Assembly: GCA_934875675.1 (NCBI GenBank)
Contig: CAKXIK010000029.1
Coordinates: forward strand, 1 to 17,610
Source of the DNA: an uncultured bacterium
Lineage (GTDB): Bacteria; Bacillota; Clostridia; Oscillospirales; Acutalibacteraceae
Reading direction: 5' to 3'
Length of the DNA: 17,610 bases
Shown: piece by piece, positions 1 to 4,841 of the stretch
Position numbering within the stretch: the stretch's first letter is position 1
How the letters are laid out: each line of letters begins with the position of its first letter
Position numbers and translations under genes: made by a program
Notes under the pieces: generated by a model
Database searches by the model: none
Seen by the model: the letters and a program-made list of their open reading frames with translations, nothing else
Told to the model about the DNA's origin: nothing

Positions 1-17
1 ACCGTCTGCCCTTTCCA

Positions 18-57
18 AAAAGAAAAAGTCGCAACGATAGTTGTGGCTTTTTCTTTT
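18..57 (+). terminator. Rho-independent terminator of an upstream plus-strand gene
   Basis: An 18-bp stem (18-35 with 40-57) closes a 4-base GATA loop. It ends in a T-rich right arm and further T runs up to about 74. Two pairs (31/44 and 29/46) are G-U wobbles when read as plus-strand RNA. They would be A-C mismatches on the minus strand, so the hairpin is best formed by plus-strand transcripts. It probably ends a gene lying left of the window. Confidence 0.75.
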
Positions 58-73
58 GTACTATTCACTTTTT

Positions 74-303
74 CTTAGAGAATTGAACGAACAGCTTGCT
101 AAAATTGAAGAGCATGAAGAACATGAGGATATTGTGCTGACCGCCCCAGACAGCATTCGGAGTTAATCCGAATGAGAAAATGTCTGGTTAAGCATCTATT
201 TGGTACGGTAAAACGAGCTTATGGATATACGTATTTTTTGACTCGCAGGACTGAAGGTGTGCGGGTAGAATTCTGCTATGCATTTTTTGATATACAACTT
301 TGA
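74..303 (+). pseudogene. Relic of an IS1182/DDE_Tnp_1-type transposase, internally deleted
   Basis: Two pieces of what looks like one transposase lie end to end in different frames. Bases 74-166 encode a fragment beginning LRELNEQLAKIEEHEE and ending LTAPDSIRS before a TAA. It resembles the region just before the first catalytic part of IS1182-like DDE transposases, which often contains an LTDPDA/S motif. Bases 172-303 encode 43 residues with VKHLFGTVKRAYGYTYFL, matching the family's C-terminal signature (V-E-H-P-F-G-T-x-K-R, then a G-[FY]-x-Y-F-L stretch). The whole catalytic core between them is missing, there is no N-terminus, and the frames disagree, so this is not functional. The family call comes from remembered motifs and is firm for the second piece, weaker for the first. 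No terminal inverted repeats were identified. Confidence 0.7.
146..187. repeat. Two-tier inverted repeat at the transposase deletion junction
   Basis: An outer 7-bp pair (CCAGACA at 146-152, TGTCTGG at 181-187) encloses an inner perfect 8-bp pair (CATTCGGA at 154-161, TCCGAATG at 167-174) with a 5-base loop. The two tiers are separated by 1 base on the left and 6 on the right. The hairpin covers the stop codon of the first transposase fragment and the ATG of the second, so it sits exactly where the coding core has been lost. It lacks a T tract and is not a typical terminator. Confidence 0.65.
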
Positions 304-311
304 TATACAAC
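286..311. repeat. Perfect 13-bp tandem duplication
   Basis: TTTGATATACAAC occurs twice with no spacer (286-298 and 299-311). The first copy encodes the last in-frame residues of the transposase relic, and the second copy supplies its TGA at 301-303. It could be a slippage duplication that truncated the C-terminus. Confidence 0.85.
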
Positions 312-607
312 ATTAAAAAGAGTGCTGCCAATATCGGGAACAAAGGAAATTATGCGGGCAGTTTTTGCTTGGTTTCATGCATTTTTGGTCTAATCTGTTA
401 AAATATGCCGCAATGAAATCTTGTTTTCACACAGTCTGGAACATAACCTTCCTACATGAGTCCGAATCTCTACCGATTGGTCGAAAATATCTTTTTTATA
501 GTGCATAGACAAAAAAGAAGCTGCTGCAGATATCTGCAACAGCCCCCTGTATGATGCCCTTAAGGCTAATACAAGCCCGAGGTTATGACTTATATCGTAC
601 AGCTTTG
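304..607. other. Gene-free stretch between transposase relic and QueD-like gene
   Basis: No ORF with coding character is seen on either strand. It contains a weak hairpin (GCTGCC at 324-329 facing GGCAG at 357-361, 27-base loop, then T5 at 362-366) that could be a poor plus-strand terminator left by the element. It also contains the minus-strand terminator at 511-543. Nothing recognisable was found in 367-510. Confidence 0.5.
511..543 (-). terminator. Rho-independent terminator of the QueD-like gene
   Basis: Read on the minus strand, 543-532 pairs with 531-520 in a near-perfect self-complementary hairpin (GCTGTTGCAGAT / ATCTGCAGCAGC) followed by CTTCTTTTTT. The only imperfect pair (539/524) is a G-U wobble on the minus strand but an A-C mismatch on the plus strand. 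This sets the direction. It lies 65 bases past the stop codon of the minus-strand gene. Confidence 0.8.
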
Positions 608-1174
608 TTATCCTTTTCTATATCCGCATTTTGGGCAGACACCATTTTCATTTAATGCAATTCCGCACAATGGGCAACGGTCGATATTGTTTTTTGTCTC
701 AAACTCGGCTGTTGCTGCGTTCACACCGCTGGTAAATGTCAGTTTGGAAATATTTAACTTGTCTTTCAACAAGTCGTACACAATTTTGATCATACCTTCA
801 ACGGTCATCGTTTCTTTGGTAACAACCAAACGACATTCCGGATATGCAGTAGCAAGTTCTGTTTTAAATGCAGGACCTGTCATCTGATTGGTGGGGGCAC
901 CATCTTTAATGCCTTGCTCCTCATAAACTTTCAAAATTGCAGGCAGCAACGGGTCATCTTCTCTTAAAATTAAAGCATGGTCAAAGTTCTTCAGTACTTC
1001 CCAGGCAGTTTTTTGAATTTCGTTGCAAGGGAAAACCATATTGACACCCATATTAACAGAATCTTCTACTTCGATGGTCAACACACCGGTGTGCCCGTGT
1101 AAATATTGTGCCTCTCCCTTGAAACCATAAAACCTATGTGCATATTGCAAATCCAATTTCGTGATACTTCTCAT
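608..1174 (-). CDS. 6-pyruvoyl-tetrahydropterin synthase / QueD-family protein with C-terminal zinc ribbon
   Basis: A 188-residue protein of the PTPS/6-carboxytetrahydropterin synthase fold; these enzymes act on dihydroneopterin triphosphate in pterin or queuosine precursor synthesis. The zinc-ligand histidines are visible as H13 (YAHRFYG) and H26/H28 (LHGH), and the Asp-His pair of the family is at 65-66 (FDHALI). The position four residues before the HGH histidine, normally the catalytic Cys (Glu in PTPS-III), is Ala22, with Glu21 next to it. The usual V-K-E-T substrate-anchor motif near the end seems replaced by F-T-S-G. The C-terminus adds a rubredoxin-like knuckle (C167, C170, C180, C183) absent from E. 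coli QueD (about 120 residues). Start ATG at 1174 follows AAAGGAGC at a 7-base gap. It is divergent from the Fur-type regulator and under a Fur box. The fold is confident; the reaction is not. Confidence 0.8.
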   Translation of the reverse strand: MRSITKLDLQYAHRFYGFKGEAQYLHGHTGVLTIEVEDSVNMGVNMVFPCNEIQKTAWEVLKNFDHALILREDDPLLPAILKVYEEQGIKDGAPTNQMTGPAFKTELATAYPECRLVVTKETMTVEGMIKIVYDLLKDKLNISKLTFTSGVNAATAEFETKNNIDRCPLCGIALNENGVCPKCGYRKG

Positions 1175-1201
1175 AACAAAGCTCCTTTAAATGTACTTAT
1201 C

Positions 1202-1226
1202 GATATTGATAATCATTATCATTATC
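1202..1226. promoter_or_regulatory. Fur-type operator controlling the QueD-like gene
   Basis: Hexamer array GATATT (1202), GATAAT (1208), single C (1214), ATTATC (1215), ATTATC (1221), a near-perfect 25-bp palindrome. The 15 bases at 1207-1221 (TGATAATCATTATCA) match the B. subtilis Fur 7-1-7 consensus exactly. The 19 bases 1202-1220 match the E. coli Fur box at 18 of 19 positions. It lies just downstream of the minus-strand -10 element, covering the expected start site, the classic place for a repressor. Confidence 0.88.
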
Positions 1227-1232
1227 GACATA

Positions 1233-1264
1233 ATTATATTACTGCATAATTTTTCCTTTGTCAA
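1233..1264 (-). promoter_or_regulatory. Sigma-A-type promoter of the QueD-like gene
   Basis: On the minus strand, a perfect -35 TTGACA (1264-1259) is followed after 17 bases by TAATAT (1241-1236). An overlapping perfect TATAAT (1238-1233) has a 20-base spacer. Transcription would begin near 1227, at the edge of the Fur-type operator. Confidence 0.75.
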
Positions 1265-1280
1265 CACTTTTTTTAGATAC

Positions 1281-1309
1281 TTGATTTATGATATCTTCAT
1301 GGATATAAT
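1281..1309 (+). promoter_or_regulatory. Sigma-A-type promoter of the Fur-family regulator
   Basis: A -35 TTGATT (1281-1286), a 17-base spacer and a perfect -10 TATAAT (1304-1309). The last three bases of the -10 overlap the second Fur-type operator. The expected start is near 1316, 25 bases before the ATG. Confidence 0.72.
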
Positions 1310-1325
1310 AATGATAATCAATATC
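1307..1325. promoter_or_regulatory. Second Fur-type operator, likely autoregulatory
   Basis: AATAAT (1307), GATAAT (1313), C (1319), AATATC (1320) matches the 19-base Fur consensus at 17 positions. It is close to the reverse complement of the operator at 1202-1220. It overlaps the -10 and start site of the regulator's promoter, so negative autoregulation is the simplest reading. Confidence 0.75.
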
Positions 1326-1340
1326 GCTGCGAGGTGCAAA

Positions 1341-1706
1341 ATGAAACAAACCAGGCAAAAACAGGCGGTACTGGATACGGTTTTAAATATGACAAACCAT
1401 CCAACAGCAGAAGAAGTTTACAAGGAAGTCTGTAAGGTGAACCATGAAATTGGTATTGCAACTGTTTACCGCAATTTGAACTCTTTTGCAAAAGAAGGGC
1501 TGATACGCAAGGTGTCCATACCCAATGCGGCGGATCGTTTTGACTTTCAGCTGAAATCGCATGAACACTTTTTATGCAAAAAATGCGGCCGCGTGTTCGA
1601 TGCCAATGTTGAGGTCAAGATTACACCCAAAAACGGAACAATCCATTATAACGGTTATACTCTGACTCTTTTTGGCGTGTGTGCGGAATGCGAAGCTGCC
1701 AAATGA
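1341..1706 (+). CDS. Fur-family metalloregulatory repressor with PerR-like ligands
   Basis: A 121-residue dimeric DNA-binding repressor, cytoplasmic. An N-terminal winged helix (about 1-65; HPTAEEVYKEV and ATVYRNL are typical) precedes a short dimerisation domain. Two CxxC pairs (C79/C82 and C114/C117) match the structural zinc site. Aligned by eye with B. subtilis PerR, all five regulatory ligands are present: H20 (H37), D68 (D85), H74 and H76 (H91, H93) and D87 (D104, where Fur has Glu). This favours a peroxide/iron or manganese sensor. The N-terminus is about 17 residues shorter than PerR's. Start ATG 1341 follows GAGGTG at 1331-1336; an upstream in-frame extension to 1191 would run through the promoter and operators and is rejected. 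Fur boxes on both flanking promoters suggest it represses itself and the QueD-like gene. Fur or Zur function is not excluded. Confidence 0.9.
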   Translation: MKQTRQKQAVLDTVLNMTNHPTAEEVYKEVCKVNHEIGIATVYRNLNSFAKEGLIRKVSIPNAADRFDFQLKSHEHFLCKKCGRVFDANVEVKITPKNGTIHYNGYTLTLFGVCAECEAAK

Positions 1707-1882
1707 ATTTGGTGCAGATACTTTATTTATTATCGGCGATGCCCCAGGACATGCGAATAGAAGGCATAAAAAGAGGCGGCTTTTTGTTGCACCGTGTGTT
1801 TTGTTGCTTCATATTCTATTATTGCCGGAGCAATATGAAATGCGCAGAGGATCTTCACGCATATTGCGGATGCCGGCAGTGA
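1703..1882 (+). CDS. Possible small Cys-rich protein, 59 residues
   Basis: An ORF whose ATG overlaps the stop of the Fur-family gene (ATGA at 1703-1706) and ends 15 bases before the next gene. It encodes 59 residues with a hydrophobic middle (FLLHRVFCCFIFYYC) and six cysteines, four of them in the last 16 residues. The stop-start overlap suggests translational coupling. There is no clear ribosome binding site of its own, no recognised family, and it could simply be an open intergenic stretch. An internal ATG at 1838 would give only the Cys-containing tail. Confidence 0.25.
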   Translation: MNLVQILYLLSAMPQDMRIEGIKRGGFLLHRVFCCFIFYYCRSNMKCAEDLHAYCGCRQ

Positions 1883-1897
1883 GAGAAGGGGCTTTCG

Positions 1898-2518
1898 ATG
1901 AAGACAGGAATTGCGTTAATCGGTGCAGGTGCAGGCGCGGCGGGCGTCTGGCAGGCGATGTGTGCCATGCGCCTTCCTGCTTTACCGCTGATGGCAACAG
2001 ACGAAACCGCGCTGCCGTTGCTGTGCCGTTTACTGTGTCAAAAATATCATCTTTCGCCCGTGCGCCGAAGACGCATAGAACGCGGGGGTGCAGCCGCAAA
2101 GCTTGAATTGCTGAAACTGGCACGCTGGCTTAAAAAAAACAGTACCGCAGAACCGCTCAAGCCGGGACCGCTGCTTTTTTTCTTTTCCGGATCTCCGATT
2201 TTGATTTGTGCACCGGGAACGGATGTTTATCTTTCCGGCAGAAAAAGACTTTGCCGGGATGACCGTGACTTGCTTTTGAATGTAATGCATGCCACCTGTT
2301 CACAAAGCAAAACAAGTTGTCCCAGAGTATGGCCTCTTTGTGCGGCCGGAGCAGAGAAAACCGTAGCTGTTTTGCTCAATGTTCCCGAGCAGAAGAGTGA
2401 TGCCCGGGTTGCGTTTTGGGTCAGATTTTCCAGCAGGAAACCGGAATGTGCGGCGGAAGATGTTTTTTTGCAGCTTTGGCAGCGCCGGATGGAGCTGTAT
2501 GATGCGCTATTATTTTAA
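1898..2518 (+). CDS. Uncharacterised Cys-rich protein, 206 residues
   Basis: I do not recognise a family. Start ATG 1898 is preceded by AGAAGGGGC at a good distance, which supports real translation. The N-terminus has a glycine-rich stretch (IGAGAGAAG at 8-16) that superficially resembles a dinucleotide-binding turn, but the rest of a Rossmann pattern is not evident. Nine cysteines are spread along the chain (22, 43, 47, 104, 119, 134, 141, 148, 184). A basic patch RRRR lies at 56-59 and a hydrophobic FFF-containing strand at 94-96. No signal peptide or convincing membrane helix. It lies 192 bases after the Fur-family gene without an obvious terminator between, so it may belong to the regulator's transcript, and it is followed by a strong terminator. 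A redox or metal-linked role would be guesswork. Confidence 0.6.
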   Translation: MKTGIALIGAGAGAAGVWQAMCAMRLPALPLMATDETALPLLCRLLCQKYHLSPVRRRRIERGGAAAKLELLKLARWLKKNSTAEPLKPGPLLFFFSGSPILICAPGTDVYLSGRKRLCRDDRDLLLNVMHATCSQSKTSCPRVWPLCAAGAEKTVAVLLNVPEQKSDARVAFWVRFSSRKPECAAEDVFLQLWQRRMELYDALLF

Positions 2519-2596
2519 ACAATGTGTGTCTGATGGGTAATGCAGAGTTCATAGCGTCTCCATGTCATCTAAAAATTGCATCAGCGGCAAAACAAG

Positions 2597-2661
2597 AGGA
2601 ACATCCGTGCGAATTTCTTATCAGCTTTTGATTTGAAATTTGCGCTGGAGTGTTCCTTTTT
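2597..2661 (+). terminator. Long bulged rho-independent terminator
   Basis: A 20-bp stem (2597-2616 with 2636-2657, two single-base bulges at 2646 and 2650) with a 19-base loop, then TTTTT at 2657-2661. The wobble pairs 2608/2644 and 2611/2641 are G-U only in plus-strand RNA, so it terminates rightward transcription from the 206-residue gene. Confidence 0.75.
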
Positions 2662-2714
2662 GATTTAAAAAAGTGCTGCGTAAGACGGGTGTTTCTCTTT
2701 CCGTGTGTTTGTTG

Positions 2715-2743
2715 TTGAATTTATGCAAATAAAATGTTAAAAT
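2715..2743 (+). promoter_or_regulatory. Sigma-A-type promoter of recJ and downstream genes
   Basis: TTGAAT (2715-2720), exactly 17 bases, TAAAAT (2738-2743), in an A+T-rich stretch 38 bases before the recJ start and just after a terminator. No operator was recognised. Confidence 0.6.
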
Positions 2744-2780
2744 AATAAGAATAAAGAAAAAGAAGGAAGAAAAGCGGTAA

Positions 2781-4814
2781 ATGAAACAGTGGCTGATTGC
2801 AAAACCGAATAAGATCAAAGCGGCAGAATTGGCCGAAAACAGCGACTTTTCGCCGTTTTTAGCGCTTCTTTTGATTACACGGGGTTATGACACTTCGGAA
2901 AAAATAGAGCGTTTTCTGCGGGCAGATGAATGGGACGACCCAATGTTGCTCAAGGATATGGATCAAGCGACCGGGCGAATTCTTCGGGCGATTGATTCGT
3001 TTGAACGGATTATGATCTATGGTGATTATGATGCCGACGGCGTAACCTCAACGGCGCTGCTTTATTCTTACCTTGAGCAGCGTGGCGCCAACGTCGGTTT
3101 TTTTATTCCGGAACGTGAGACTGACGGTTACGGAATGAACTGTGATGCCGTGAAAAGATTGGCAGAAGAAGGAACAAAGTTGATTGTGACGGTGGATAAC
3201 GGCATTTCTTCCGCAAAAGAGGTTGCCTATGCCGCGGAGTTGGGAATTGATGTGGTTGTAACAGATCATCACACACCGCCCGAAGTGCTGCCCGATGCAG
3301 TTGCCGTTGTCAATCCACATCAGGCAGGATGTAAAAGTCGCTTCAAGGATCTCTGCGGCGTGGGTGTTGCACTCAAGCTGGTTTCCGCTCTGGAAGGAGA
3401 AGAACTGGATACAGCATCTCTCTTTGAAAATTTTTCGGACTTTGCGGCGATCGGAACCGTGGGCGATATTGTTCCGCTGCAGGGTGAAAACCGCAGAATT
3501 GTACGCGAGGGGCTTTATCAGATTGCCAACAGCGAAAAACCCGGCATTCGTGCATTGCTGGAGAAGACCGGATTGCAAAGCACCATCTCTGCCGGAAATC
3601 TTTCGTTTACGTTGGTGCCCCGCATCAATGCCGTGGGGCGTATGGGTACTTCTGACCGCTCGGTACAGTTGCTGCTTTCCGATTATGAGGAAGAAGCGGT
3701 GTCTCTTGCCGAAGAGATGGAACAGGAAAACACGGAACGTCAAAAACAGGAGCAACAGGTACTGGAACAGGCAATCGAACAGCTGCACCGCGAACCGCGC
3801 CGTCAGCTTGAGCGTGTTCTGGTGGTTTGGGGAGAAGGATGGCATCCTGGTGTGCTGGGGATCGTTTCCTCCCGTATTACAGAACGTTTTGGCAAGCCGA
3901 GCGTGGTGCTTTCCGTGGATGGGGAGGTTGCAAAAGGTTCCTGCAGGAGCATCAGCGGCTTTTCTATTATCAAGGCGCTGACGGATTGTGCACCGCTGCT
4001 TTCTCGTTTTGGGGGACATACTCTTGCGGCGGGGCTGACCTTGCCGGCGGCAAGGCTGGAAGAATTTCTATGTGAAATCAATTTGTGCGCGGCAAAACAG
4101 TGTCCGCAGATGCCAATGCCGCAGATCAATATCGATTGTAAGTTGAATCCGGCTGGCCTTTCAGCAGAGTTGGCAGCAGAAATTGAGCAGCTGGAACCGT
4201 TTGGTGCGGGAAATCCCACGCCGGTATTTGCGCTTCTAAATTTGGAACTGAAAGAAATCCGTCCGGTTGGCGGCGGAAAGCACCTTCGGTTGCTGCTTTC
4301 CCGTGAGGGTTCGGCAGTAACAGCGATGCTTTTTCGTACCACACCGCAGGAATTCCCGTTTGTACCCGGCGATCTGCTTGATCTGGCGGTAACACTGGAA
4401 CGCTCGGAATATCGAGGCGAAGCTCAGCTTTCAGTTTTTGTGCGGGATTACCGTCCTGCAGGGCAGGAAACGGAACCGCTTTTTTTGCAAAAGCAAGCTT
4501 ATGAATCCTTTGCCCGCGGCGAGGTTGTGGATGCGGCATCCATGCTTCCAAACCGTTTGCAGCTTGCAGCAGTTTATCGATTGCTGCAAAAGGAAGAAAA
4601 TAAGCCGAGAACCATGGAATATCTGTGCAGTCGGTTGCAGAATGAAAAAATTGGATATGATAAGCTTACAATTTCTTTAATTGCAATGAAGCAGGCAGGG
4701 CTGCTTCAAATGAGCCGTGAAGCGGATACATTGACAGCTTCTCTCTGCAAAACAAACGGAAAGGTTCCGTTAGAACAGGCGCCTATCTTGCAGAAGCTGC
4801 GTGCTCAATCATAG
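2781..4814 (+). CDS. recJ: Single-stranded-DNA-specific 5'-3' exonuclease RecJ
   Basis: RecJ degrades single-stranded DNA 5' to 3' in recombination and repair, using two metal ions in a DHH phosphoesterase core. In 677 residues the order is: motif with DYDADG (82-87), VDNG (138-141), TDHH (161-164), then the DHHA1 part with HPGVLGIVSSRI and GGH (411-413), and an OB-type domain after about residue 450. The metal-binding aspartates and histidines are all present. The C-terminal 120 or so residues form an extension of the Firmicutes type, though the whole is shorter than B. subtilis RecJ (about 786). ATG at 2781 follows an AAGGAAG. First gene of the housekeeping block, 27 bases before rel; the apt gene that often lies between them is not here. 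Confidence 0.97.
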   Translation: MKQWLIAKPNKIKAAELAENSDFSPFLALLLITRGYDTSEKIERFLRADEWDDPMLLKDMDQATGRILRAIDSFERIMIYGDYDADGVTSTALLYSYLEQRGANVGFFIPERETDGYGMNCDAVKRLAEEGTKLIVTVDNGISSAKEVAYAAELGIDVVVTDHHTPPEVLPDAVAVVNPHQAGCKSRFKDLCGVGVALKLVSALEGEELDTASLFENFSDFAAIGTVGDIVPLQGENRRIVREGLYQIANSEKPGIRALLEKTGLQSTISAGNLSFTLVPRINAVGRMGTSDRSVQLLLSDYEEEAVSLAEEMEQENTERQKQEQQVLEQAIEQLHREPRRQLERVLVVWGEGWHPGVLGIVSSRITERFGKPSVVLSVDGEVAKGSCRSISGFSIIKALTDCAPLLSRFGGHTLAAGLTLPAARLEEFLCEINLCAAKQCPQMPMPQINIDCKLNPAGLSAELAAEIEQLEPFGAGNPTPVFALLNLELKEIRPVGGGKHLRLLLSREGSAVTAMLFRTTPQEFPFVPGDLLDLAVTLERSEYRGEAQLSVFVRDYRPAGQETEPLFLQKQAYESFARGEVVDAASMLPNRLQLAAVYRLLQKEENKPRTMEYLCSRLQNEKIGYDKLTISLIAMKQAGLLQMSREADTLTASLCKTNGKVPLEQAPILQKLRAQS

Positions 4815-4841
4815 TTTCACTCGGAAAGGGAATGTTACACC

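Noticed and set aside
1191..1340. N-terminal extension of the Fur-family gene by 50 residues
   Set aside because: It would translate through both Fur boxes and the plus-strand promoter, and the Ile-rich sequence has no counterpart in the family.
1764..1786. AAAAAG / CTTTTT possible hairpin after the Fur-family gene
   Set aside because: A stem of only A-T pairs plus one G-C with an unpaired GC-rich loop; too weak to call a terminator.
1672..2106. 144-codon plus-strand frame overlapping the end of the regulator and the start of the 206-residue gene
   Set aside because: It overlaps two better-supported frames, is Arg-rich in the manner of a shifted shadow and lacks a ribosome binding site.
3048..4019. 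Minus-strand open frame of 323 codons inside recJ
   Set aside because: Antisense to the conserved DHH core of RecJ; no recognisable protein features.
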